Position numbers and translations under genes: made by a program. Below the pieces are notes generated by a model. The model was not told the origin of the DNA and did not search any database. It worked only from the letters and a program-made list of their open reading frames with translations. A DNA stretch of 64,000 nt from Cryptomeria japonica. Taxonomy: Eukaryota > Streptophyta > Pinopsida > Cupressales > Cupressaceae. Below are positions 12,055-23,629 of this stretch, in pieces (position 1 is the first letter of the stretch; every line of letters starts with the position of its first letter). The DNA is taken from contig NW_026729138.1 in the NCBI RefSeq assembly GCF_030272615.1, forward strand, positions 114,972 to 178,971, in the 5' to 3' direction.

Positions 12055-14678
12055 ATGGATCAAGGTTAGTTTTTGTTTATTTTTGTCTTTCTTTCTGGTT
12101 TATGCAATTTGTTTTACATTTTGAATTTAATTTCATTAATTTTTATTAGGTTTTTTCATTTTTTGTTTCAAAAACCAGATTCTTCTAATCCAGAACAAGA
12201 ACAACCAAATGCACCTCCTGAAAACCCACAAGAACAACCAAATGCACCTCCTAAAAACACACAAGAACAACCCCCAATTCTTCCTTTTGACCGCACAACC
12301 GAAACATAGGAAGAATTAATTAATTAGTTAGGACAAAATACATCTAAAATCAATAGACTGATTGTAAAATTGAAAACTTCTGAACTTGACCATCATCAAT
12401 CCCTCGCCACTAGCCTAGAAACATTAGCTGGTGGTGCCATAGATGTTTCCATAGAAATTACCAAATGGGGAAGCTTTAGGGATAGGTGTCGTCAATTCTA
12501 TGCCAATGGGCTATCATATGATGGAGTTAAAAACAAAAATATTTCTAAACAACAAATATGTGCCCTTTTTGTTGACCCCAAAACTGGCCAATCATTACCT
12601 CCTAATGCAAAGAGGTTTCCCATACATTGGTGTACCAATGTGCAGATGAAGAATCTTTTTTGGCAGAGGTGGTGGATGGTCTTTGATGATCCACTTGTAA
12701 TAATTATGAGGTGCCATTATATATTTTGAGAAAAATATATTGTGAGTTTGTGCTCAATGTGCGCCCAAATTATTTTGACATGAGAGAGTTTCATGCTAGA
12801 GGTGGTGGCTCTGCCCAAGATAGACCTAGAGCCCGTAGGCGATTAGCTACGGAGAGTCGCCGCCCCCTAGCACCCAAACCCAAGGTGCATCAGGCTGTCC
12901 CATTAGAGCTGAAAGAGTCGATGGAGCTACAGACTCTTCAAGCAACCATAATATTGACTGGTGCCATTATCCAGCATGGGACATCATTAGCACACCCTAT
13001 TGTATTGGATGATGATCCGTTAGAGGGCGACAGAGAGCCCATCGAGCATATGTGTGTCAGTTGCTTGGGGATATGCTCGAGGATAGATGATGTAGCCGAT
13101 GCAGATGGATACTCATATCATCTATGCATGATTTGTGGTTGTAGATGTCAGGCTCACACGATTCAGGATGTCGCACTGACAGATGAGTTGATGGACATGG
13201 TGTTTGCCCATGAGCCATAGACACAGGTGTGTTGATTTGAATTCATAACATTTTATTTATCAGTCACTTTAATTTTGTAATTACATAAATGAATTTTCAT
13301 TTATACAACGATTTAAATTGAGACAAATAATATGCAGTTCAAGATGCAACAGCGGTATCCCATACACCTCCCCCAGTTACCACAGCTTCAACTTCGATGC
13401 CTGAGGTATAAATTTTGTAACATGTTAAAATAGAATAGTACACTTTGAATTCAAAAGAATACAAGATATACTAACTATCTTTAATGCTTGGTCCAATTTC
13501 TTGTTTGTAGGTGTTGACAGGGAACGAAATGTCCCAGATTGATGACATCACGCTGTCAACGATCGATTTTGGCCTACAAGGCTATACGGTATGATATTTT
13601 GTACAAATCTTTTTATGTATTGTTTTGATCGAATATGCAAGTCATTTCATTTTAGATTTTTAAAATTATGTTTAATTTATTATCTGTACTAATATCTCAT
13701 GTTAATTTTGTGTTTTTAGGGTACCCCCTCCACGTCTAGGACTTGTCCTAAGAAAAAGAATTCCTCGAGGACACCAAAACATGTGAAGAAGGTAATTGAA
13801 CACATTTTTAGTTGTACAATTTTTTGAAAATGTTGAAATCAAGTACTAGTTGGGGTTTGTAGATTTATTAGTGTTTTCTGTCTATTTTACATGTACAACG
13901 GCCATTGAGCTTTGTGGATATGTTGAATGCACTTGATTCACCCGTGGATCAAGAGAGGGAGGAGGTATGTATCTCTACTTTATTTTCTTGATTTCATGAT
14001 TATATGCACACGTACATGTGAACTTGTGATATATTATAATCTTATAATTTTTTCATACAGGAAATATCCATACCTATTTCGTTAATGGCGAACCCTCCTC
14101 CTTGCACTAGAGAAGCATCTCAGGATCCGGTACACTTTTGTTTGATATGTAAAATTAATTGTTTTCAACCTTCAATACTTATCATTATATTAATTGTATT
14201 TAATCTTTGTACATTTTTTGTATAGGTAATAGCATCAGTTTCTACATCGATGGTGAGCCATCCTAAATCCATTGGAGAAACATCTCAGGCACAGGTACGT
14301 CATTGTTCTCTATAGTATAGCTTTTAAGTGTTTTTGATATATTTATGTTAGTACATTGTATTAATTGTACATTTAATCTACAATAGACTCCTTCGCGGTA
14401 TGACCATAACGTGGATCGATTTAAGTATGTCTTCAAGAAAAATTCTAAGAGTGACAAGGAGAGGAGAGCAAAGACATTAGCTCCTGGATCAGCCGATGAG
14501 GTAATCTACATTTCAATTGCAAAAGAATTAAAGTTAAATGCATAGTTATGATGTTAATTGTGAACTATTTTCTACAAAAGAATTCTAACTTGGCTTTTGA
14601 ATTGTGGTTTTGTAGCCATCTACAGAGCCGCGTACTGCACCGAAGAGGCTTGATTTTGATGATCCACCACAAGTTTAG
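12055..14678 (+). pseudogene. Multi-exon transposon gene of unknown function, disabled
   Basis: Exon 1 is ATGGATCAAG (12,055-12,064) with donor GTTAGT. Exon 2 starts at 12,179 (after CCAG) and encodes a Pro/Gln/Asn-rich N-terminus. It then hits two in-frame TAG codons (12,307 and 12,325), resumes for about 130 residues (ITKWGSFRDRCRQFY, NLFWQRWW), and shifts frame near 12,700 into a 170-residue segment. That segment has a basic stretch and a Cys/His cluster (CVSCLGIC then CMICGCRCQAH) that could bind zinc. Further small exons: 13,338-13,405, 13,511-13,588, 13,720-13,791, 13,899-13,964, 14,061-14,129, 14,226-14,294, 14,387-14,500 and 14,616-14,678, the last ending in TAG. From 13,511 onward all are phase 0 with good GT/AG sites, except the acceptor before 13,899, which reads AA. 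The exons at 14,061 and 14,226 look like duplicates. No family recognised; probably an accessory protein of the transposon. Confidence 0.6.
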
Positions 14679-15179
14679 GATCATATAGTGTTAGTTTTGG
14701 TCATAGAATGACCAATACATGTAGATATATTCTACATTTTTATTGTATATCGATTTGCACATGGCATATGCCACATTTTTGTAATACTTGTATTGACTTG
14801 GTAGACATGCCTTTTTTATATATATAAATATCAATATTCGATCCAATAAATGTGTAATGAGTTCATTATTTTGTATTCATTGTATTTTGTGGTTGTCCTT
14901 TTATAAATTTAAATGAATACTTGCATATGTAATCAACAATATGAATATAAACAACAAAATATATGATATAAAGCATTGCAATCATGGAATATGATTTGAT
15001 AAAATTTCTAAAATGTTGAATTAACCCTACAAAACTCCTTGTATTCAGTTCATTATTGTGTATTTGTTGTATTTGGTGGCTGCCCTTTTATAAATTTAAA
15101 TGAATATTTGTATATGTAATTAACAATAAGAATATAAACAATAAAAATTGACAATATGAATTTAAACAACAATGTGTTT

Positions 15180-16430
15180 GGTGCGAGAGCACTCTCATGC
15201 TCGCAATGGTCAAATTTTGTTCCTCGTGTGCACAAACCAACATCGCGAGCGCATCTAGGTGGGAAGGTTTATGCTAGGCATGCCCCTGTCATGCATCCCA
15301 AAGCAATAGAACATCGAGAGTCATACCCTATTGGTACAATCTCTCAAGTGCCCTGAGTCCAAAAAAATGTCAAAATTTGACGGACTGTTTCTTCCAATCC
15401 ATGACACATACGGTCGATTTGTTTGATGACTCAGAGCCATTTTCAATTAGTAGCATTTTTTTGCCTGCTCAAAAAATCGTCAGTTGCTTGCAAGGAAAAG
15501 TTGCAAGATTGGCTAGAATTGATTCTGTTCCTCATGTGCACAAACCAAAATCACGAGCGCATCTGGGTGGATAGGTTTACAGTAGGCATGGCCCTATCAT
15601 GCATCCCACAGCACCAGAACGTCGAGAGTCATACCCTACTGGTGAGATCTCTCAAGTGCCCTGAGTCCAAAAAATTGTCAAAATTTGACCGACTGTTTCT
15701 TCCAATCCATGACACATACGGTCGATCTGTTTGATCCCATGGGGTCACATGAGGCTCCTCTACAATGGCCTATCTTGGTTTTCAATGACTCAGAGCCATT
15801 TTCAATTAGTAGCATTTTTTCGCCTGCTTAAAAAACCATCAGTTGCTTGCAAGGAAAAGTTGCAAGATTGGCTAGAATTGATTCTTGTCCCCATGTGCAC
15901 AAATTGACATTGCGAGCGCGTCCAGGTGGGTAGTTTTACGCTAGGCATGCCCCTATCATGCATCTCAAAGCACCAGAATGTCGAGAGTCATACCCTATCG
16001 ATGCGATCTCTCAAGTGCCCTGAGTCCAAAAAATTGTCAAAATTTGATGAATTGTTTCTTCCAATCCACGACACATACATTCGATCTGTTTGATCTTGTG
16101 GGGTCACCTGAGGATCCTCTACAATGGCCTATCTCTCTTTTTGATGACTCGGAGCCATTTTCAATTAGTAGCATTTTTTCGCCTACTCAAAAAACCGTTA
16201 GTTGCATACAAGGAAAAGTTACAAGATTGGCTAGAATTGATTATGTTCCTCATGTGCACAAACCGACGTCATGAGTGCATCTGGGTGCATAGGTTTATAC
16301 TAGGCATGCCCCTATCGTGCATCCCAAAGCACCAGAACATCGAGAGTCATACCCTATCGATGCAATGCTTGACAACGTTTTTGACAATAATGACATTTTT
16401 TGCTCAAATTGTATCTAGTCTCAATCTATG
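15180..16430 (+). repeat. 359-bp tandem repeat, about four units
   Basis: The word GTGCACAAA recurs at 15,228, 15,536, 15,895 and 16,254: one 308-base step followed by two of 359. The first step is shorter because the segment with CCTCTACAATGGCCTATC is missing. Units share AGAGTCATACCCTA, TCTCAAGTGCCCTGAGTCC, TCAATTAGTAGCATTTTTT and TTGCAAGATTGGCTAGAATT. Open frames through it exist in two frames but are broken and repeat-derived. It lies between the 3' ends of the two convergent transposon genes. Confidence 0.9.
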
Positions 16431-16499
16431 ACCCCTATGACCTAATAATGACTCAAATAATTATCCATGATTATACAAGAATCAAGAATGCTCATGATT

Positions 16500-16930
16500 G
16501 ACCAGGGACACATCACATATACTCAAACCATAGTCACAAAATATTGACACACAAAATAGTCACAAAACATTGTCACATATTATTCAAAAATTTGCCTCTA
16601 AATATGGTCAAATCAGCTCTTGTCTATTTGATTATACAAAAAATTGTCTTACAAATAATCTCACGAGCTTTGATAAAAAAATTGACATTACAATATATGT
16701 GATTCAGTTCATCGCCATTTTAATATACAAATCATCTCATGGGCTTTTATACAAAATTTGGCATTACAATATGTGCGATTCAGCTCATCGCTATTTTAAT
16801 ATACAAAATTTGGCATGCACATATGTACAAATCAACTCATTGCCACTTAAATATACAAAATTATGCCCCTAAACATGTAAAAAATAGCTCATGGGCATTT
16901 ATATATACAAAAAATGAATATAGAACAATT
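16500..16930 (+). repeat. Short degenerate repeats beside the 359-bp array
   Basis: Recurring TATACAAAATTTGGCATTACA, TATACAAATCA and CATCGCTATTTTAATATACA words at roughly 70-80-base spacing. Preceded by repeated GTCACAAAA-ATTGNCACA words (16,528-16,583). No gene seen. Boundaries approximate. Confidence 0.5.
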
Positions 16931-18736
16931 CGTTGATGATTTATACAAAATTCTCAAAATCATTCTACTCTGAACCATAGAATCAATCAAGTGAGCCTTC
17001 AGATTGGCTCTAACCCGTATTATGTCAAGTATTGCCTCGTGGTTAGATTCACGAACTTTCCATAAAATCTTGTTATGAGGTCTACCACGGTACTTCATCA
17101 AATGAGTATTTGTTGCAACAACAAGGTTAGAGAAATGAATAATATGTCTGTGTGTTTCAAAGTCCTCAAACAACCAAACATTAGAATTCTTGATAGGGTA
17201 TCTCCGAAGCCATGTTTCTATCACGACAACAGACCCTATTGGGTACTCAATACCCTCTCTGTCAATGATTGTGGTTGTCAATTTTCTTTTAGGCTCAACA
17301 CAACGACACAAATAGTAATATGTTCCTTCTTCATTGTTCTCTTCTGCAGCAACTGCATACACATGACTTGTATTTTATAAAGTGTTAATTAATACCAAAA
17401 ATAAAGTATGATGTACAACAAAATGAACCAAAAAGAATACTTGCAAAAAAATTAACTCAAAAAATCAATTGAATCCACTAGGTCGGATACATGGTCAAAA
17501 TCCACTGATGTCTCCATCTGGCTCAATTATAGTGCTTTGGGAATTTGATATGAATCAATGGGAACCAACAGTCTACAAGACCATTTGTCAACCCACTCTT
17601 CTAATTCACATTGTTCCCAAAAATAATACATGCATGAAGAGAAAAAACATACCATCTGTCTCGTATAAATTATCAGTGAACTTGAATTTGAACTCATAAA
17701 TGAGTGCATGTCACTCAATCCTACAACTGTACAACAATCTAGATAGTTTTCAATGTTAGATCCAGCAATCAACCAAAAATATCTACGAACCAATGACGTA
17801 CCTGGATTACCTGGACCAATTGTAGACTTACACCATCGTACAATTGTTCCTACATCTACCAACTCAGCACCACCTTCGTACTTCAATTCTTCCCTAGCTT
17901 GGGCTCTTTTCACACATGCTCCTGCACCATCGTGCTCTCCCTTACCATGTCCAGCCTCAGTGAAATTCCAAAAATGTTGTACACCGCTTGTCACATGCAT
18001 CCTTGTCAACCAATAAAACATCCTTGCATTCTTCAATTATGCGGTGCAATTATCTGACCATATTAAGTGTCGGTTGTATCGTATGTTCCTTTCCTTTAAA
18101 CTATCATAGAAAACTATAAAGCATCCTTGTACAAACTCTGATGAATGAGTACGATCATCACTTATGTAGAAGTGATACTCTCTTACAACCTTTCTATCCT
18201 CCTCTATGCTATCATCTGCATGCATGAATGCTATGTGTACAAAAATAGAAACTTGTGTAGAGTGATAATACATGGATTGCACTTTATTTTGAGGTTGTAG
18301 TGTATAATTTTCAGCGAAATCAACGATAGAGACAATGGTGCCAAGAGGAAATGTGTCCTTACACAACTTGAATTGCTCATCTAACCATCAAGCTCTATGT
18401 GTATGCATTATGTACTCATAAACTAGTTTCTCTTGAAACATTTTCATAAATTGAGCTACACATATCATTTTTCACTAGCTCACATCTCTTCAAATCTTTT
18501 CCATCTTTAACTTCATATGTGACTGTCTTGTATTTTCTGAAAGAAACTAGTTTTGTACCAATTTCATGTGTGCTCTTCAAATGTATGCATCTTGGTAAAC
18601 GTTGCAAACCACCACATATAGCACAATAACCTTCCAAACAAAGCATCTTATAATAAATGCAACCATCATGTCTATTACATAACACACTTGAAATAAATTC
18701 TCTTGCTGGCTTAGGAGGTGCTTGTATATTACATTC
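16890..18736 (-). pseudogene. DDE-type transposase gene, disabled
   Basis: Minus strand. An exon starts after a TTTTGTAG acceptor at 18,736. It encodes a Cys-rich N-part (CNRHDGCIYYKMLC, YCAICGGLQ), then after a frameshift near 18,450 reads MKMFQEKLVYEY, WLDEQFKL and GTIVSIVDFAENYTLQPQ (DFAENY at 18,304-18,321). Next come the second acidic block WSDNCTA (18,040-18,060) and HGKGEHDGAGACVKRA (about 17,910-17,955). This order (DFAENY, SDxxxAQxKN, HGKGxxDGxGxxxKR) matches a DDE transposase family I recall from cnidarian and insect genomes; the superfamily name was not verified. A likely C-terminal exon follows an acceptor near 17,352 (EEGTYYYLCRC onward). Lesions: TGA at 18,388-18,390, TAA at 18,037-18,039 where Gln is expected, TAA at 17,527-17,529, and the frameshift. 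The 5' exons beyond the GA repeat were not found. Confidence 0.7.
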
Positions 18737-18841
18737 CTACAAAACATCGTTAGTGTGAAAAGTAGAACAAATATGATGAAAAATATCATAATGCATGGAA
18801 AATTCAATATGCATCCTACAACAACACATGGTGCGTACATG

Positions 18842-18901
18842 ATAGAGAGAGAGAGAGGGAGAGAGAGAGAGGGAGAGGGAGAGAGAGGGAAAGGAGAGGG
18901 G

Positions 18902-18943
<42 letters not shown>

Positions 18944-19086
18944 TGAGAGAGAGAGAGAGGGGGAGAGGGGGGTGGGAGAGGGAGAGAGAGGGAGAGGGAG
19001 AGAGGGAGAGAACATGGGGGGAAGGGAGATGTAGAGGGAGGGAGAGAGGGAGAGAAGAGGGGGGAGGGAAGGTAGAGAGAGGGAGA

Positions 19087-19142
<56 letters not shown>

Positions 19143-19195
19143 GGGAGTGGGAGAGAACATGGGGGGAAGGGAGAGGTAGAGGGAGGGAGAGAATA
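18842..19195 (+). repeat. GA microsatellite
   Basis: About 350 bases of GA/GGGA repeat with higher-order structure: a GAACATGGGGGGAAGGGAGA module occurs twice, about 145 bases apart (near 19,008 and 19,152). It sits just upstream (minus-strand sense) of the 18,736 splice acceptor, so it would be intronic in the transposase gene. Long open frames on both strands (RERERE or SLSLSL) are artefacts. Confidence 0.95.
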
Positions 19196-19318
19196 CATGA
19201 TAAAAATCAAAGAGGAAGTTGCAGATAAGAAATAAATTCACTTACTTCTATAGAAGTGCAGACACAGTTGCAATGGGGTATGGAGGGAGAGAAGAAGAGA
19301 AAGAGGGATGGGGTATGG

Positions 19319-19333
19319 AGGAAGGGAGAAGGG

Positions 19334-19364
<31 letters not shown>

Positions 19365-19530
19365 TGTATGCGTTTTAGAGGGAGAGACGATACACTTACA
19401 TGTGTATATATATGTTTAGTATATTATATGTATATAAACATATTATATATACAATGTCATATTATACACATATTATATATTACATATATTATATGTATAT
19501 ACACATATTATACATAGAATATCATATTAT
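19319..19530 (+). repeat. Short GA run and AT-rich TATATG/ACATATTATA repeats
   Basis: A pure GA run (about 19,334-19,361) is followed by degenerate ACATATTATATATACA-type repeats (19,390-19,530) that end where the right subterminal CpG-rich cluster begins. No coding sequence supported. Confidence 0.7.
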
Positions 19531-19533
19531 ACA

Positions 19534-19668
19534 ATAGCGCGTACACGCTGTTTATAGTAAAGATAGTGCGCACGCGTTGTTTAAAGGGAAACAAGCGCAT
19601 ACGTGCTGCTTACACTATACATACTGCGTACGCACTTTTTAAACCATAAGTACCACGTACGTGCTTTT
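19534..19668 (-). repeat. Right subterminal CpG-rich repeats of the transposon
   Basis: Five degenerate units (AGCGCGTACACGCTG, GTGCGCACGCGTTG, AGCGCATACGTGCTG, CTGCGTACGCAC, CCACGTACGTGC) about 26-30 bases apart. Read on the minus strand they mirror 11,757-11,935, including the adjoining TCCAAGCCT word (AGGCTTGGA at 19,678). Confidence 0.7.
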
Positions 19669-20520
19669 GACTCTTTAGGCTTGGAAATAGGCCTGGATGA
19701 TAAAGCTACGGATTGGAAGTTTGATTTCCCTCCATTTCTCTCATTTTTGACGTGTTTTATTTTATCAACTTGGTTTATCGACTTTGTCATCATCAGGTTT
19801 ACACTTCATTAAGTGGGTATTTTTAAAATTGCCACCATATTTTCACCCATCTTCTAAGCTTTCTAACCATATAATTTTTTTTCAATTTGAACAACAATAA
19901 CATATTATTATTGAATTTCTTTTACTAGTGTCTCCATAGTTCTCACAGACATAGGTGCACCATTTTTTGAATAACTTTTGATATACGTATTTAAATTTAA
20001 AAAAATTTATATATTATTGTAGTGCACTTGATTCTTTACAAAAAAAATTTTAAAAAATTGTATTTTTGATTTGTTTAGTGCAACTTATGCTTCGTGCATG
20101 AACAGGAACCGAATTTTTAGCATGTGCTCGATTGGAAAAATCATTAAAAAAAAATACTCAACAAAAAATTACAAAAAATTACACATATTCTAGTGCTCAC
20201 TCTTAACTATCTTTTTGCCAAAGGATTTGTCAAAATACTAAATCTAACTATAACTTTTTTATGCGCACATTAGACACTATGTTATGTTTTTCAGAAAAAA
20301 ACAGGGTCATGTTTTCGTGCGCGAAGGATTTTACCCCCTTAATCTTATCCAATTTTGAAAAAGTGGAAACTAGATTAAGAGTACTACAATATTTGTTCTT
20401 TGATTATCTTCATATCTTGAGTGGATGACTTTCAAATTTTGCCTCTAAGTTTAGGATCACCTGATTTCAGAAAAAAAGTGTCCACTTATACCCCCCTTTT
20501 TGACTACCATCTTTGTGCAC

Positions 20521-23500
20521 TTACCCAACAATTCTAAAATAAATCTAGAATTCATTTACATGGATATACAAATTTCTCCATTACAATAATCATCTTACTA
20601 AAACAATAGAACGAATTTATGAAAAAAAAAATGTCATGTTTCAAAAATTAATTACCTTCTTTAATCGAACAATTTTATATCTCCACATCAAATCTACAAA
20701 ATTATATCCTTCGATTTACCGATGTCAAGTAAACCTATTTTTGTATCTTGAAACTAATTCTTCTCCTAACAATATTGGTGAAGACTATTCTCTATACAAA
20801 GTATATCTGCGCCCATCAAATAAAAGATTATTACTACTTATGAATTATATTTTATTATAAATAATAATCAACTAACTATGATGCATTATGCACTACTATT
20901 TTGATTTATTAAGTTAAAAAAAACATATATAATAAACATAAACATATCTTGTATGAAGATCACCTTTGATAAAAACAATATCACAAGTGGACTCAGAAAT
21001 CGTTTAAAACTTGCTCTCACTTGTTCTTTTTGTCTTGATGATGCATCATGGTGTCTGATCCGAAAGATTAACAACATAAAAATCTACACAATCAAATCCA
21101 AAAAAATAATAAACAAATCACTATAGACCTTCATGAATACATTTAAAACTGGTTACTAAACAATACAATGTTTATAGTGCATTTCACAGAAAATTAATCT
21201 TCAAGAGAATTTCCTCTGATTTTACCAAAAAAATAAGGAAACAAATCATTTAATTCTTTGATTAACCATCACAATCACGCTTTCGGAAATAATTGAAACG
21301 TGGCCCAATCGATGGTAAGGGAGTTGCGTACGTACTAAAGCCGGTTTGAAAGTGCTTGAAAATTACTTGTGCAACACGTCTTTGACTGCACTATTTTTTC
21401 CGACAGAGGGAGGAGTTTGAGCTCGTTGAGAAGAAACGTCCGCGTAGCTCCACGAGTTTGAAAATTTTAGTTTGAGGCAGGGCCCATCCATTCTTTTATG
21501 AGTTTTGTATTAATAAAATCCATATGCACTTGTTTCGGCTCTGCTTCTCAGATTTGACTAGAATGTCCTTTCCTCCTCGGAAACCACCTAACGGTTACCT
21601 CGAAGAAGAACGTTAGATTAAGAAAGTTAAAATAAGACATGAGGAAGCTTCGTATAGGTTAGGTTAAGGAAGGAAGGATTCCACATAAGGAAGACTTCCT
21701 TGAAATGTTTTACTGCTTTCTTTCATAAATTGGAGGAACTGAACACGAATGGGGTTCCGCATAAGGGGGACTTTCCTCAAATTCTACATGGATTTGTTGA
21801 GTTTAAATATAAGATGGAGCATTGCAGCTTGTTAGGAGGTCACTCATTTTAATGACATTCTAGTTTAAATATTATAAAATCGATTTAAAATAGGTGTTCG
21901 AGAAGGATATTTTTAGATGTTTTTATATAGATATATTAAAAATATATGTGCTAATGGGTAAATCAATTGTGTATCATGAAAATAACGGTATGTGAAACAT
22001 GAAATTGTACATGTTTTGAATGATGTTTAGCTAGTTCCTTTAATATTGTACTTTGTAAGTGATAGTTCTTTGAACTTGGTAATTTCTTTGGTGTATCATT
22101 TTGTTTAACTACTAATTATGGAATGAATTGTAAAAGTGACATTTTTTAATTTTTTATCTAAATACTAATTTCTTTTATTTAGATTTTTAAACAAAAGAAA
22201 TCTACTTCCCAAAACAAGATCATGGTATTTTTTATCAATATGATCACAATTTTTTCGCCTTCAACTTATATATGTAGTCTTGAATAATTGTGCATGGAGT
22301 GTTTTATATTCATTCCAAACAAGTTTCAAATGAATATGTGAGTTTTTTTATTTTTCTAAAAAGTGCTTTGATTTCATAATCTCTACACAAGTGATTCTCA
22401 TATCACTAAATTTGAAGGAGAGATTGTCAAATGCAAAATAAAGTTTTAGTAAAACAAATTTTCCAATGTCTAAGTGATATTCTAGTAAAATTTGAACATC
22501 ATTAATTATTACTAGAAAAATAGATATTAAAAATAATATAGAATATATAGGTATATGTATAAATTTTGAGATTATCAATATTGTTATTGATTAAAAAATT
22601 AGAAAAAATATCATATAATCACATGAAATTAATTTTGGAGACAAAAAATTAAATGTTCAATTATAGCATTTGATATAATGGAATTTGTACACTAGTTTTG
22701 TTTTTTGGCAAACCATCTAGTTGATAAGAGACTATCAAGGATTTCCAAGAAGGCAGTGGCAAAAGATTTTTTCTTGTTTCAACACATTAGATTTTTAATT
22801 AAAATGTTTCGTGCAAAATAATTTTTTCAATTAGAATGATTTCATGGGAATAAGTATTCTTGATTTTCATTTTTACTTTAACCTAAATATTTCAATTTGT
22901 TTTTGCATCAATTAAGTTATAGCATTTCTTATAAACATATTTAAAAATAAATATCTTTTTGCAACTCATATAGATGACATGTTTATGTCATTATGATCTA
23001 GGTCTAATAGTACACTTGGTACAACTAATCAATGTCATTAGTTTTAGTTTAGGCCTAAATGTCTAATGGATAAATTCTTGCACACAATAAATCATCTTTT
23101 TAGGTGCTCAAGGGTAAGAGAATATGCTATCAATGTTTTTACCTAATATGCATTGAGATTTTACTATTAGCACAACTTGGGTGATATCATCTTTTATTGG
23201 GTGTGGTTATAGTGATCAATCAACCTCTATTAATTGGTGCTATATCTTGATATAGAGAACCTCTACCATCTAATTATGTTATTTAAGCACAAATAATAGG
23301 TATGAGTAAAATCATTGTGTGTGATAAAGAGTAAGGTATATAGAATGAAATTATACATGTTTTGAATGATATTTATCTTCTTGCACAAATATTGTACTTA
23401 GTATGGGATTAAAGACAAAATCATGGTATCTTTTATCAATATGATATTAATTATCTTTCCTTAAACTTATATATGTAGTCTTGAATAATTGGAACATGAA

Positions 23501-23629
23501 GTAGACTCTCCCTCTCAAACCACACATTGTAAGCCACTCAATTGACTTGAAATAACTAGAAATAACTTAGAAACAACAAGGTAATTTCAATAGGAAAATT
23601 GAATTCTATGTTCTATTATAATCCTGAAA
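20521..23629. other. AT-rich intergenic region with diverged repeats
   Basis: No gene recognised. It opens with the right member of the transposon-flanking direct repeat (20,636-21,010). A higher-GC island (about 21,290-21,620) has no long frame. A diverged direct duplication follows: ATGGTAT-TTTTATCAATATGAT and AACTTATATATGTAGTCTTGAATAATTG at 22,220-22,290 recur at 23,420-23,490, and ACATGTTTTGAATGAT at 22,010 recurs near 23,356. Confidence 0.55.
20636..21010 (+). repeat. Diverged direct repeat, right member
   Basis: Partner of 10,860-11,290 (see there). Lies 116 bases beyond the right transposon end, while the left partner ends about 370 bases before the left transposon end. Confidence 0.6.

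Larger units (their letters stand above)
1..16599 (+). repeat. 47.4-kb-spaced direct duplication, copy 1
   Basis: Matches 47,401-64,000 base for base apart from eight differences seen by eye: substitutions at 8564, 8669, 9355, 10238, 11878, 11917 and 12893, and a 6-A versus 7-A run near 15,669. All features listed here recur at +47,400 (+47,401 after 15,675). The copy starts at the window edge, so its true left end is not visible. It contains the right part of a palindromic telomere-like element, a spacer, and the left half of a DNA transposon. A recent tandem duplication and a haplotype or assembly duplicate look the same from sequence alone. Confidence 0.97.
11663..20520. mobile_element. 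8.86-kb DNA transposon with terminal and subterminal inverted repeats
   Basis: The left end begins GTGCACAAAGATGGT (11,663) and the right end is its exact reverse complement, ending at 20,520. The similarity continues imperfectly for about ten bases and then through a shifted AAGTGGACAC. Inside both ends lie CpG-rich subterminal repeats in opposite orientation, each beside a TCCAAGCCT word. The interior holds two convergent genes: a multi-exon plus-strand gene (12,055-14,678) and a minus-strand transposase-like gene (about 18,736-16,890), with a 359-bp tandem repeat between them. No target-site duplication was visible, so ends may be off by a few bases or flanks rearranged. Both genes are disabled, so this copy is non-autonomous today. 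Confidence 0.8.

Noticed and set aside
15377-16431. Overlapping plus-strand frames in the 359-bp array as a repeat protein
   Set aside because: Two frames are open in different units, units contain stops, and the one-base A-run change between copies alters the frame without consequence.
17075-18016. Plus-strand frames across the transposase region
   Set aside because: Opposite strand carries the recognisable DFAENY/HGKG motifs; these are shadows.
18722-19241. Long open frames on both strands of the GA tract
   Set aside because: Dipeptide repeats (RE or SL) from a microsatellite.
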